This document shows, in pieces, positions 6,734-13,127 of a stretch of 40,316 nucleotides of DNA. The notes beneath the pieces were generated by a model. The model saw only the letters and a program-made list of their open reading frames with translations. It did not search any database and was not told the origin of the DNA. The number at the start of each line of letters is the position of its first letter. The stretch's first letter is position 1. The stretch is from an uncultured Clostridia bacterium (GTDB lineage Bacteria; Bacillota; Clostridia; Oscillospirales; Acutalibacteraceae): contig CALEIS010000099.1 of assembly GCA_937877675.1 (NCBI GenBank), positions 1 through 40,316 of the forward strand, given 5' to 3'. Position numbers and translations under genes: made by a program.

Positions 6734-7537
6734 CTATCCTTCTAGCAATGCCGACATAAGAATCGGCTTAGTAATAACTTTTGTCTGTTTGCAATAATCG
6801 CATTTTCCGCATCTATCAGGCTCTGCTTCACCTGATTTCAAGAGCTTGATTCTTTCAACTCCGTACTTAACACCTACTAAAGTGCTATCTAGTTCAGGTT
6901 GAGTTATCTGAATTAGCTCAATATTAGTAACCTTGCCTTTGTCAGCTACTGCTATGAAGCAAGGAAGCTTCTTACCAGTGTTAATCTCTACGATTTTCTG
7001 ATAAATCGCAAGCTGGAAGTCGTAGCCCCTAGCTTGGATAAAATTGAGCCTTCCGTTTTCTCTTGAATAATGCGCCTTGTGTATATCATCAATAACCTTC
7101 AGGTCCACAATCGCTTTATCAGGAATGTAACTATCCATTTTGATTTTCCATAAAGCGCCTTCAAACTCACCAGTCATAATGGTTTGTTTTTCCCCTGATA
7201 GATATTGCATCATCTTTTTATCTATCTCTATCCTTGAAATGATTTCTTCGGCTTGTTTATATTCAGCTTTTAATGTACCATCTTTTTTGACAATCTCGAG
7301 ATGGTTCATTTTGAAATCTACTAAAGTTCCTTCAAAGTAACTATCTACAAAAGAGCCTACTAACATTGCTGTTGTAGGCTCCTCTTTGTATTCCCCTTTT
7401 ATCCTCGCTAAAGCTTGCGCTTCGCATCCTTTTTGACTTAGCGTTCCGACAAAGTCTTTGTATTGGCTAACTGATAGATACTGTTGATTTGCTTTTTCAG
7501 AATAGTAATTACTGTTCGTCAGCTTCAAAGTACTCAT
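6734..7537 (-). CDS. PD-(D/E)XK phage exonuclease (DUF3799/RecE-like)
   Basis: The 267 aa protein shows AMLVGSFVDSYFEG near residue 60, DKAIVDLKVID (D-x-K core around residues 140-150) and FQLAIYQKIVE, the order found in phage PD-(D/E)XK exonucleases of the DUF3799/YqaJ type. CGKCDYCKQ near the C-terminus is a Cys cluster also seen in Cas4/AddB-like relatives. It should chew one strand of double-stranded ends to make single strands for its annealase partner Bet, whose gene overlaps it by 29 bases: a two-component recombinase (SynExo) unit. Confidence 0.85.
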   Translation of the reverse strand: MSTLKLTNSNYYSEKANQQYLSVSQYKDFVGTLSQKGCEAQALARIKGEYKEEPTTAMLVGSFVDSYFEGTLVDFKMNHLEIVKKDGTLKAEYKQAEEIISRIEIDKKMMQYLSGEKQTIMTGEFEGALWKIKMDSYIPDKAIVDLKVIDDIHKAHYSRENGRLNFIQARGYDFQLAIYQKIVEINTGKKLPCFIAVADKGKVTNIELIQITQPELDSTLVGVKYGVERIKLLKSGEAEPDRCGKCDYCKQTKVITKPILMSALLEG

Positions 7538-8270
7538 TAGCTAAGGCCTCCATTTCTGCGCTTATTTCTGCTTCTTGAGCTTTAGGTTCTGCAACCTTTG
7601 GAGCGCTTACTGGCTCAGCGAAAACATCAATAATATCTTCTTCTTTTTTCTCTTTCTTTGTTGAATTATCTATTTTATTTCCCATTTCTTCAGCTGCATA
7701 TTCGTTGCCTAATTCTTCAGGGAACGCTTTTCTTAGAGCTGCAGCTTCAGCGCATTTTTCAATCTGACCGTAAGGTCTTTGTTTCCACATAGAATTAGGC
7801 GCTCCGTCTTTTGTAGTAGCAACAGTTTCAAGCCATCTAACCTTACCACCACTAAATGGAACTCTTTGACCTGCTACAATTCTATAAACTGTAACTTGTG
7901 CATATTCAGGGAATGTTATCTCAACACCGCCTACGTTTTGAGTTATATCAGGTCCAAAAACTGTATCATCGCATCCAGCATATTGGCCTGTTCTCATAGC
8001 AGTTGTTCTTAGCTCTGAAATACCTTGCCAAACTGTATCAATGTATCTTTTTTGTTCTTTGTTCCAAATCGGTACTATGTGAACTGGTTTTTTAAGTATG
8101 TCTAAGTTTCTAACCTTGCAATAATCAACTGCCATTAGAATACTGGCATCACTCGCACCAGGGAAAAGCGTTTCTTGTAACACTTTCCAAGTTTGACCGT
8201 TGATGTTCCTAACCTTCAACTCATGGGCAATACTGCTATTGCCTACTTTAGTTACTGCATTCTGTGTCAT
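7509..8270 (-). CDS. bet: Bet/RecT-type single-strand annealing recombinase
   Basis: The start taken is the ATG at 8270 (MTQNAVTK) preceded by AAGGAAAG; an in-frame ATG at 8300 would lie deeper in the upstream gene. The 253 aa protein contains YCKVRNLDILKKPVHIVPIW and RPYGQIEKCAEAAALRKAF, which are diagnostic of lambda Bet-like annealases (Redbeta superfamily). A charged, Pro/Glu-rich tail follows (residues 200-253), where the partner-interaction and SSB-binding regions usually lie. It anneals complementary single strands made by the exonuclease encoded next. Confidence 0.92.
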   Translation of the reverse strand: MTQNAVTKVGNSSIAHELKVRNINGQTWKVLQETLFPGASDASILMAVDYCKVRNLDILKKPVHIVPIWNKEQKRYIDTVWQGISELRTTAMRTGQYAGCDDTVFGPDITQNVGGVEITFPEYAQVTVYRIVAGQRVPFSGGKVRWLETVATTKDGAPNSMWKQRPYGQIEKCAEAAALRKAFPEELGNEYAAEEMGNKIDNSTKKEKKEEDIIDVFAEPVSAPKVAEPKAQEAEISAEMEALANEYFEADEQ

Positions 8271-8424
8271 TTTTCTCTTTCCTTTCTTTGAAAAATTCAA
8301 GTCCTTCTTTGTATTCTTCTTTTGTTATCAGCTTTTGCTTGAATAAGCTTTTAACATCCTCAACACTTTTTGCGTGTTCGTTTAGGTACAAATCCCACTC
8401 ACTTTTATAAACAGGCTTTGTCAT
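8248..8424 (-). CDS. Small phage protein, 58 aa
   Basis: The ORF starts at 8424 in an ATGA overlap with the stop of the gene upstream, and ends 23 bases inside bet, both signs of coupled translation. The product (MTKPVYKSEWDLYLNEHA...) is a short charged helix-loop-helix protein with LFKQKLITKEEYKEGLEFF, similar in form to SHOCT-like mini-domains (a hydrophobic start, L-x-x-x-G-x-I-T-x-E-E-Y). Function unknown. It was too short for a simple length filter but its overlaps make it convincing. Confidence 0.65.
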   Translation of the reverse strand: MTKPVYKSEWDLYLNEHAKSVEDVKSLFKQKLITKEEYKEGLEFFKERKEKNDTECSN

Positions 8425-8624
8425 ACTGTACCTGCTTTCAATCTTTCATAGAAAGGAATAAGCAATCCTTGTCTATGAAGTAACATTGTGTCTAATCTCG
8501 CTTTTTCAAAAAGCTCAACTTCCATAAAAGCTGGAATAACTGGCCCTGTTTGCTTACTTTTGTACATATCGAACGTATGCGCCATGACCATATCGAAAAT
8601 TTTTAAAAGTTCTATTTCGCTCAC
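8421..8624 (-). CDS. Small phage protein with GTG start, 67 aa
   Basis: The start codon is GTG at 8624, preceded by AAGGAGCAAAAGAA, an excellent ribosome site 8 bases away. The product is helical with alternating hydrophobic and acidic stretches (IELLKIFDMVMAHTFDMYKS, VELFEKARLDTMLLHRQG). No family recognised. It overlaps a membrane-peptide ORF upstream by 71 bases in another frame and shares ATGA with the gene downstream. Confidence 0.55.
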   Translation of the reverse strand: MSEIELLKIFDMVMAHTFDMYKSKQTGPVIPAFMEVELFEKARLDTMLLHRQGLLIPFYERLKAGTV

Positions 8625-8718
8625 TTCTTTTGCTCCTTCTGTTTTCTATTGCTTCTGAAATTGCCATTGGAATTGTTAGTAATAAACAAAATATTGTTAA
8701 AATCCATGCTTCTACCAT
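8554..8718 (-). CDS. Small single-pass membrane protein, 54 aa
   Basis: From ATG at 8718 (preceded by GAGAGGATAAG) the frame encodes MVEAWILTIFCLLLTIPMAI, a clear N-terminal membrane helix, followed by a basic cytoplasmic-type tail (ENRRSKRSERNR). It lies directly downstream of the last hairpin of the array at 8749. Its last 71 bases overlap the next gene in another frame. Phage mini-membrane proteins of this shape can be holin-like, inhibitors or exclusion proteins; none can be chosen from sequence. Confidence 0.5.
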   Translation of the reverse strand: MVEAWILTIFCLLLTIPMAISEAIENRRSKRSERNRTFKNFRYGHGAYVRYVQK

Positions 8719-8748
8719 CTTCTTATCCTCTCTGTTGTTAATTGCATT

Positions 8749-8792
8749 AAAAAAAGCAGTGGGTTTGTGTGTGTTTGGGATAGCCCCACTGC
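8749..8792 (-). terminator. Array hairpin 1
   Basis: An 8-bp perfect stem (GCAGTGGG with CCCACTGC) encloses a 21-base loop and is followed by T7 and AATGC. It stands 31 bases before the start of the small membrane protein gene at 8718. Confidence 0.8.
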
Positions 8793-8805
8793 AAAATCAC
8801 AAATC

Positions 8806-8858
8806 AAACTTAAAAAAAAGCTGGTGGAGTTAATGTACGTTTTAGGGAACCACCAGCT
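8806..8858 (-). terminator. Array hairpin 2
   Basis: A 9-bp perfect stem (AGCTGGTGG with CCACCAGCT) encloses a 22-base loop and is followed by the shared tail of T8 then AAGTTTG. Confidence 0.8.
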
Positions 8859-8881
8859 AGACAACCAACTATTACATAAAA

Positions 8882-8942
8882 CTTAAAAAAAAGAGGGCTG
8901 GATATGTGTATTTTTAGATATTTTTGAATTTAAAAGCCCTCT
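8882..8942 (-). terminator. Array hairpin 3
   Basis: An 8-bp perfect stem (AGAGGGCT with AGCCCTCT) encloses a 35-base loop and is followed by the shared tail of T8 then AAGTTTT. Confidence 0.75.
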
Positions 8943-8970
8943 AAGAATGATTCCAACATCAACACATAAA

Positions 8971-9029
8971 CTTAAAAAAAAGAGAGTCTCGGACATGAAA
9001 ATAGTAAAGTTGAAATTTATAGACTCTCT
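8971..9029 (-). terminator. Array hairpin 4
   Basis: A 9-bp perfect stem (AGAGAGTCT with AGACTCTCT) encloses a 31-base AT-rich loop and is followed by the shared tail of T8 then AAGTTT. Confidence 0.75.
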
Positions 9030-9047
9030 CGATAATGGAATTTATAA

Positions 9048-9117
9048 AATTAAAGAAAAGGCTGGGATGGTTATTATACATACACGTTAATTTTTCGGAG
9101 TTTATATGAACCCAGCC
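9048..9117 (-). terminator. Array hairpin 5
   Basis: The arms GGCTGGG and CCCAGCC enclose a 44-base loop, and TTTTCTTTAATTTT follows. It is the first terminator-like hairpin met by RNA polymerase after the gene ending at 9178, and the one whose T-tail is least regular. Confidence 0.65.
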
Positions 9118-9144
9118 TGATAGCTCACTGGAGGTCGAGCTATA

Positions 9145-9175
9145 TTTAAACCTTTTTCATTTTTTAAACCTTTTT
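9145..9175. repeat. Two direct copies of TTTAAACCTTTTT, 18-base period
   Basis: The 13-base sequence occurs at 9145-9157 and 9163-9175, immediately after the stop codon of the sigma-like gene and before the hairpin array. It could be a protein or processing site; the sequence alone does not say. Confidence 0.6.
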
Positions 9176-9177
9176 AT

Positions 9178-9663
9178 TTACCCCTTTTGACATTTAATAA
9201 ACTTTTGCAATGCATCATATTTCCTTGAATACATTAGGCGCATTTGAGATTCATAATTGTCTGAATCCTCATCTATATCCATCAGCTCTAAAATCTCTTT
9301 CATACTAAGGTCATTTAGAAAATGATATCTAAGTAAATCTTGATAAACCGAATTACTAGCGCCTTGTGTTGGTTCAGGGAGGTTCGATATACAGTTAATA
9401 ACCCCCTCTAAAATAGAACCTTCACTAAGAGCTTCATTCATAAGTTTTTCAAGCTTCTTTTCTTTTTCAATTTTTCTTGAAATCAACATCCCCACTTTAT
9501 CAAAAGGGTTTTGATTTCTCGGCATATCGGTTAATTTAACGCTACCAGGTGAACTCAATTTACTAGAAATAACGTCAATTTCAGATTGAAGATTTCTAAT
9601 CGTTCGCACCCTGGATTGCTGTTTATACAATCTGTCAATATCGACTATTTCCATAACTTTCAT
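9178..9663 (-). CDS. Sigma-70 region 4-like / ArpU-RinA-type phage transcription regulator
   Basis: The 161 aa protein starts MKVMEIVDIDRLY after GAGGG. Its last 50 residues (SVYQDLLRYHFLNDLSMKEILELMDIDED, then MRLMYSRKYDALQKF) have the helix-turn-helix order of sigma region 4-like phage regulators such as ArpU, RinA and DUF1492 proteins, which switch on late or packaging genes. The N-terminal half is helical and charged. It is the last gene before the hairpin array, so it may be the product needed early, with the array limiting expression downstream or processing its transcript. The family assignment is moderate. Confidence 0.65.
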   Translation of the reverse strand: MKVMEIVDIDRLYKQQSRVRTIRNLQSEIDVISSKLSSPGSVKLTDMPRNQNPFDKVGMLISRKIEKEKKLEKLMNEALSEGSILEGVINCISNLPEPTQGASNSVYQDLLRYHFLNDLSMKEILELMDIDEDSDNYESQMRLMYSRKYDALQKFIKCQKG

Positions 9664-9701
9664 TCAAGCCCTCGTTATTTTACATTAGGTGAATTACACC
9701 T

Positions 9702-10274
9702 TTATGCAATTTCATTAGTTACATACAAAATCTTTACTTGCTGCTTTAACTCGTTTTCCTTTTCAGCGATAAATTTTTCTTTTTCTTCTTCGCTCATATT
9801 TGATTTTCTAGGAACGCTGACATTAAAGAAAACTTTGTCCCTCATAAGAGTAGTTTCTTTAGGATACCGAGTTATCTTCTTGATTTCGTTTTTAATCTTC
9901 TTGTTTTCGTCCTTATATTCAAAGCGTTTTCTAATCTCGCTTAAAGAATGACAATCAACATAATTGTTAACTGTGAAGTCGTAATACTGGCCGTTTTTTA
10001 GCTCAACTCGGATGATTGATTCATTATCAAGCCTTGCTTCTGTATGAACGATTTTCTTAAACTGGGCCACCCTATCAGAAAAGAACTTTGGCATCGGCAA
10101 GGTTTTTGTTTCAACAGTTTTTATAACATCAGCATAAAAAGCTTCCCAATCTACAGGAAACTTAGTTGTTAAAGCTATGTCATAAGTGCTTACTAAGCTA
10201 TCGGTTTCTTCTCGTCTGAAAAACTCGAAGATATAGTGAATGAATTCACGTCTTTTAGTTATGCTAATTGCCAT
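9702..10274 (-). CDS. Phage protein of the replication segment, unknown function
   Basis: The start is placed at 10274 (MAISITKRREF), inside ATGGCAATTAG, which overlaps the stop of the upstream replication gene; an ATG-like alternative at 10298 would reach further into that gene. The 190 aa product is basic, with helical segments at both ends and a central region holding RVELKNGQYYDFTVNNYVDC. No P-loop is present, so it is not a DnaC-type loader of the usual kind. Position next to the DnaD-like protein suggests a replication accessory role; that is inference only. Confidence 0.6.
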   Translation of the reverse strand: MAISITKRREFIHYIFEFFRREETDSLVSTYDIALTTKFPVDWEAFYADVIKTVETKTLPMPKFFSDRVAQFKKIVHTEARLDNESIIRVELKNGQYYDFTVNNYVDCHSLSEIRKRFEYKDENKKIKNEIKKITRYPKETTLMRDKVFFNVSVPRKSNMSEEEKEKFIAEKENELKQQVKILYVTNEIA

Positions 10275-11052
10275 ATTCGTCAACCTCATAGTTTTCAATT
10301 TCTTTTTCTATCGCTGATTTCTTCTTGTCATAAGTGCCTGATAAAACCTTGATGTAGTTATCATCCTTAAGTAACCAAGTGTAGTTAGCAGTGAAATTAG
10401 GTAAATCAAAATCAATGCTTTTGAGCTTTTCGATAACAATCGGAATTGTTTCTCTAAAATCATCAATCTCTGCTGCTAATTCTGTTAGTTTATTTCGTTG
10501 ATTGTTTAGTAGATAAGGTTTGTTTTTAAAAACCTTTTGATATTCTTTAGAAAAGATTTCATTTATCGGATTTATATAAGGGTCCATTTTTTTTGATTTT
10601 TTTTCAATATTATTATTTATATTTAAAGTATCTATTTGTTTATTAATAGTATTATCTTTATCCTTATCCTTATCCTGAACCCTTGGGTAAGGGTTACCTA
10701 ACCCTTTGCTAAGGGTTTCAAAAATCCCATATTTAGTGAGTTTCGCCAATACTCCTTTATGAACTGTGAATTTTGGATTTAATTCAGAAATCTCAACTTT
10801 GTATTGAAATCTTATAAAATCTTCAATAAAAATTTTGTTTTCATCTATAAATCTAACTTGTTTTATTGCTTCAAAATCTTCTCTTGTAACTTCTTCTTGA
10901 AAACAAACTCTTAAAACTCTTTTTGATATCTCATAGATACCAGCACAATCGCAATTATCAAAAAGAAACTTAACAAGTAATTTCTGCTTATCAGTTAAGT
11001 CAAGAAACCAGTCTTTATTCCATATTTCAGAATCAGATAATCTCTTTACCAT
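10264..11052 (-). CDS. Phage replisome organiser-like protein (DnaD/O type)
   Basis: The start chosen is ATG at 11052 (MVKRLSDSEIWNKDWF), preceded by AAGGGAG; a TTG at 11121 would add 23 residues without a ribosome site. The N-terminal domain (about 1-110, winged-helix-like, FLDLTDKQKLLVKFLFDNCD) is typical of phage replication proteins of Firmicutes and related phages. A flexible linker with DKDKDKDN (about residue 135) leads to a C-terminal DnaD-like helical region (PYLLNNQRNKLTELA... FTANYTWLLKDDNYIKVL). It probably binds the lytic origin and brings in the host helicase. It is the first sizeable gene of the leftward early transcript. Confidence 0.75.
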   Translation of the reverse strand: MVKRLSDSEIWNKDWFLDLTDKQKLLVKFLFDNCDCAGIYEISKRVLRVCFQEEVTREDFEAIKQVRFIDENKIFIEDFIRFQYKVEISELNPKFTVHKGVLAKLTKYGIFETLSKGLGNPYPRVQDKDKDKDNTINKQIDTLNINNNIEKKSKKMDPYINPINEIFSKEYQKVFKNKPYLLNNQRNKLTELAAEIDDFRETIPIVIEKLKSIDFDLPNFTANYTWLLKDDNYIKVLSGTYDKKKSAIEKEIENYEVDEYGN

Positions 11053-11352
11053 TTCTAAAACTCCCTTACTAAATGCTTTAGAAAGCGCAACTTTTGATGT
11101 TGCGCTAATTGAAACATTCAATCAAGTTTCTTGGTTCTATACATTTCAGCCCGTTCTCGCAATTTTTTGTTTGTAAAACTCCAAATTGGTTACTTCAGCA
11201 TATATAGATATAAGGTTTAGTCATTAACTTCAGTAGTGAAACTTTTTCAAAACTTACTCATATTGTTTAACCTTATGTTTACCTATTCAATTTTCAATGT
11301 TCTACTCTTCTTTATTTGCGTTTTTAAGGTGTCGCAACCTTTTTAATTCTGT

Positions 11353-11556
11353 TTACTGTTCTGATTGCTCAAACAAATATTCAAGTGTGCAATCATTACC
11401 AATAGCTGCTTGAATATTTCTCATTTCATCTAGGCAAAATTCTGTCTTGCCAGCTAATTTTTTTCTAAATGTTGAATAATTCATTTCGATTTCAGAAGAA
11501 AATTCTAAATAGTTCATTCCTTTTCTTACGATTTCTGCTTGTAAATTCTTAAACAT
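11353..11556 (-). CDS. Cro-like small HTH protein
   Basis: The 67 aa protein reads FKNLQAEIVRKGMNYLEFSSEI then YSTFRKKLAGKTEFCLDEM, the shape of a minimal XRE-type helix-turn-helix (helices at about 4-14, 17-24, 28-37). It is the first gene of the leftward transcript and is divergent from the repressor gene across three operator-like repeats, exactly the place of lambda Cro. It probably represses the repressor promoter and tempers its own. The 230 bases following it hold no convincing gene. Confidence 0.75.
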   Translation of the reverse strand: MFKNLQAEIVRKGMNYLEFSSEIEMNYSTFRKKLAGKTEFCLDEMRNIQAAIGNDCTLEYLFEQSEQ

Positions 11557-11566
11557 TTTTCTTTCC

Positions 11567-11585
11567 TCATATCTATTTAATACGT
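11567..11585. promoter_or_regulatory. Operator O1 (one good half-site)
   Basis: The right half AATACGT at 11579-11585 equals that of O2; the left half (11567-11573) is degenerate. It lies between the leftward promoter and the Cro-like gene. Confidence 0.45.
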
Positions 11586-11609
11586 CTTTGTAATCTTTTT
11601 TATAATCTG

Positions 11610-11628
11610 ATGTATTTTTTTAATACGT
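11610..11628. promoter_or_regulatory. Operator O2
   Basis: ATGTATT, five T, AATACGT: a 19-base inverted repeat with one mismatched pair, same length and spacer as O3. It lies just downstream of the leftward -10, where a bound repressor would block transcription start. Confidence 0.75.
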
Positions 11629-11642
11629 TCGTTACAAAAAAT

Positions 11643-11671
11643 ACTTTATAATATTTTACTTTTTTTGTCAA
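11643..11671 (-). promoter_or_regulatory. Leftward early promoter (PL-like)
   Basis: On the minus strand a consensus -35 TTGACA (11671-11666) is followed after 17 bases by TAAAGT (11648-11643) in a run of A/T. O3 flanks its upstream side and O2 its downstream side. It should drive the Cro-like gene and the early operon to the left. Confidence 0.75.
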
Positions 11672-11673
11672 GC

Positions 11674-11692
11674 GTGTATTTTTTTAATACAC
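11674..11692. promoter_or_regulatory. Operator O3, perfect inverted repeat
   Basis: GTGTATT, five T, AATACAC is a perfect 7-bp inverted repeat with a 5-base spacer. It lies immediately upstream of the leftward -35 box and between the two divergent promoters. Confidence 0.8.
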
Positions 11693-11741
11693 AATATGCA
11701 CTTAAAAACCTTATTAACATTCATTAAAAATCAATTCTTAG

Positions 11742-11770
11742 TTGCCAAAATTGGGAAAATAGTTTAAACT
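11742..11770 (+). promoter_or_regulatory. Rightward repressor promoter
   Basis: TTGCCA (11742-11747), 17 bases, then TAAACT (11765-11770), 24 bases before the repressor ATG. No operator overlaps it, so control would be from O3 some 50 bases upstream. Confidence 0.65.
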
Positions 11771-11793
11771 TAAAAATAAAAAGGACATGTAAG

Positions 11794-12156
11794 ATGAGTG
11801 ATATTTCAACAATTATTAAGGTCTATAAGGCCCAATTAGCCATGACTAACGCTGATATTGCAGAAAAAACAGGCTTACCTGAAAATACAATTGCGAGAAT
11901 CTGCGCTGGCAGAACGGCTACACCAAAACTTAGCACATTAAGACTTTTAGCTAAGGCTTTTGATTGTACTATTGATGATTTATCAGGTTCTGAAGGTGGT
12001 TTTGAACCTTATTACTTAGATAAAAAAACTGGTGCAATCGCTTTGGTTTTAAAGGAAAATCAAGAGCTGAAAAATTTATTTGATATTGTGAAAGATTTTT
12101 CAGAAGAAGAAATAAAAACACTAATTGGCATGGTTAAGATGCTAAAGAATAACTAA
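11794..12156 (+). CDS. XRE-family lysogeny repressor (CI-like, no protease domain)
   Basis: The 120 aa protein has a full helix-turn-helix domain at about residues 5-64 (TNADIAEKTGLPENTIARICAGRTATPKLSTLRLLAKAFDCTI). A short C-terminal helix region (75-120) probably serves dimerisation. It lacks the LexA/S24 peptidase domain, so induction cannot be by RecA-driven self-cleavage and needs another signal or an antirepressor. It is divergent from the Cro-like gene and its operators, and is followed within 15 bases by a membrane protein gene and then by a secreted protein gene, likely one transcript. Confidence 0.85.
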   Translation: MSDISTIIKVYKAQLAMTNADIAEKTGLPENTIARICAGRTATPKLSTLRLLAKAFDCTIDDLSGSEGGFEPYYLDKKTGAIALVLKENQELKNLFDIVKDFSEEEIKTLIGMVKMLKNN

Positions 12157-12170
12157 GAAAGGATTAGTCA

Positions 12171-12551
12171 ATGTCAGCCTATTTAAAAAAAGCTTTTTCT
12201 TTTGGACCTTTCCGATTAAATTTATCTAAATCAGGAATAGGTTTGTCTTTTGGAATTACTGGTTTAAGAATTGGAACTGGACCTAAAGGACCATATATTC
12301 ACGCTGGACGTGGTGGTTTATACTTTAGAAAATCTTTAAAAGATATTCAAGAAAACCAAAATGAAATTATCGAAGAAGAAAATGTAGAACCAACAGAACC
12401 TCAATCAATATGGAAAAAAATCTATATTTACGGAACTAATTTTGTTGTTGCAAGTTTTATTATAATGCTTGTTTTAACAATAGCTTTTATTTACTTCACT
12501 ATTGATATTATAAAAATTTCTAACAATACAAAAAGAAAAAAACGTAAATGA
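12171..12551 (+). CDS. DUF4236 domain membrane protein
   Basis: Residues 5-57 (FGPFRLNLSKSGIGLSFGI then GPKGPYIHAGRGGLYFRKSL) are a textbook DUF4236 domain, a small beta domain of unknown function often found in prophages and plasmids of Gram-negative bacteria. An acidic linker follows (60-78), then one strong membrane helix (91-115) and a basic end. It sits in the repressor transcript and overlaps the next gene by 4 bases, so it is likely made in the lysogen. A role at the membrane in exclusion or stress would fit; this is inference. Confidence 0.85.
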   Translation: MSAYLKKAFSFGPFRLNLSKSGIGLSFGITGLRIGTGPKGPYIHAGRGGLYFRKSLKDIQENQNEIIEEENVEPTEPQSIWKKIYIYGTNFVVASFIIMLVLTIAFIYFTIDIIKISNNTKRKKRK

Positions 12552-12913
12552 AAAAAGTTTTATTAACAATCTTACTTTTGAGCTTGCCTGTCAATGTACA
12601 GGCTTCTCGATTATTCAATGAAGCTGCTTATAGGGATGAGTTCTGCAAGCAATATAACGGCATCAGTGAGTATAAACTTGCTGATTCTACAAGAGTAGAT
12701 TGTTTAACTTCTGAATACGCAATAGAAATTGAGTTCGCTAAAAAGTGGGCTGAAGCTATCGGACAATCTTTGCATTATAACTTGATGACTGGTAAGAAGC
12801 CAGGAATTGTACTTATACTTGAAAATCTTAAGGACTATGCACACCTAAACCGATTAAAACCACTTTGTCAAAAGTATGGAATCAGATTGTGGTATGCAGA
12901 AGCACCGAATTAA
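12548..12913 (+). CDS. Secreted PD-(D/E)XK nuclease-like protein
   Basis: A signal peptide is plain (MKKVLLTILLLSLPVNVQA, cleavage after residue 19). The mature part carries TRVDCLTSEYAIEIEFAKKW (D51, E60, E62) and EAIGQSLHY then GKKPGIVLI. This D...ExE...QxxxY order resembles the PD-(D/E)XK nuclease core, and I recall similar small exported proteins in Proteobacteria annotated as hypothetical. Three cysteines are present. The gene overlaps the DUF4236 gene and ends before a strong terminator. A periplasmic nuclease made by the lysogen could attack incoming DNA; activity is not shown. Confidence 0.7.
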   Translation: MKKVLLTILLLSLPVNVQASRLFNEAAYRDEFCKQYNGISEYKLADSTRVDCLTSEYAIEIEFAKKWAEAIGQSLHYNLMTGKKPGIVLILENLKDYAHLNRLKPLCQKYGIRLWYAEAPN

Positions 12914-12917
12914 TTTT

Positions 12918-12946
12918 AAAAAGGGGATGATAATATCCCCTTTTTT
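12918..12946 (+). terminator. Terminator of the repressor operon
   Basis: AAAAAGGGGAT and ATCCCCTTTTT form an 11-bp stem with a 6-base loop, ending in T6. It would work in both directions, isolating the immunity operon from the leftward gene at 13128. The remaining 180 bases to that gene hold nothing I can name. Confidence 0.85.
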
Positions 12947-13127
12947 GTTGAATGCTAAAGTTTATTAAATTGTCAAAGTACAATATAAAATTTCGCATCA
13001 CAAAATTAACCTTCAAAAGATTGCATTGTTGGAATTAAAATTTTTTATACACACCCTACTGGACATTCCCAGTTGTACTATCGTTATAAATGCAAACTAA
13101 TAATTTGTATATTGGCTAGTTGGCTAA

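Larger units (their letters stand above)
8749..9142 (-). repeat. Array of five tandem terminator-like hairpins plus one plain hairpin
   Basis: A 394-base gene-free block holds five stem-loops with perfect 7-9 bp stems, each followed on the minus strand by a T-run. The stems differ in sequence (arms at 8756/8785, 8819/8850, 8892/8935, 8981/9021, 9060/9111), but the 3' flank is conserved: CTTTTTTTTAAGTTT occurs after three of them and close variants after the other two. The loops (21-44 bases) and linkers are unrelated. A sixth hairpin (9121-9142) has no T-run. The pattern is that of a duplicated structured unit whose stems have co-varied. The block separates the replication genes from the recombination genes. 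Confidence 0.85.

Noticed and set aside
8630..8833. Rightward 67-aa ORF with hydrophobic start
   Set aside because: It runs antisense to a leftward membrane-peptide ORF and into hairpin 1 and 2 of the array; no ribosome site and no neighbours on that strand.
8749..9142. CRISPR array
   Set aside because: The repeated parts are palindromes of changing sequence plus a short tail; there is no constant 25-35-base repeat, no regular spacer length and no cas gene.
11053..11072. Fourth iteron in front of the DnaD-like gene (GGGAGTTTTAG match)
   Set aside because: Only 11 bases match, the second half of the iteron (TACGG) is missing, and the match coincides with the ribosome binding site, which explains GGGAG.
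12947..13127. tRNA or other RNA gene in the gap after the repressor operon
   Set aside because: No cloverleaf or conserved loops found by eye; only short AT-rich inverted repeats.
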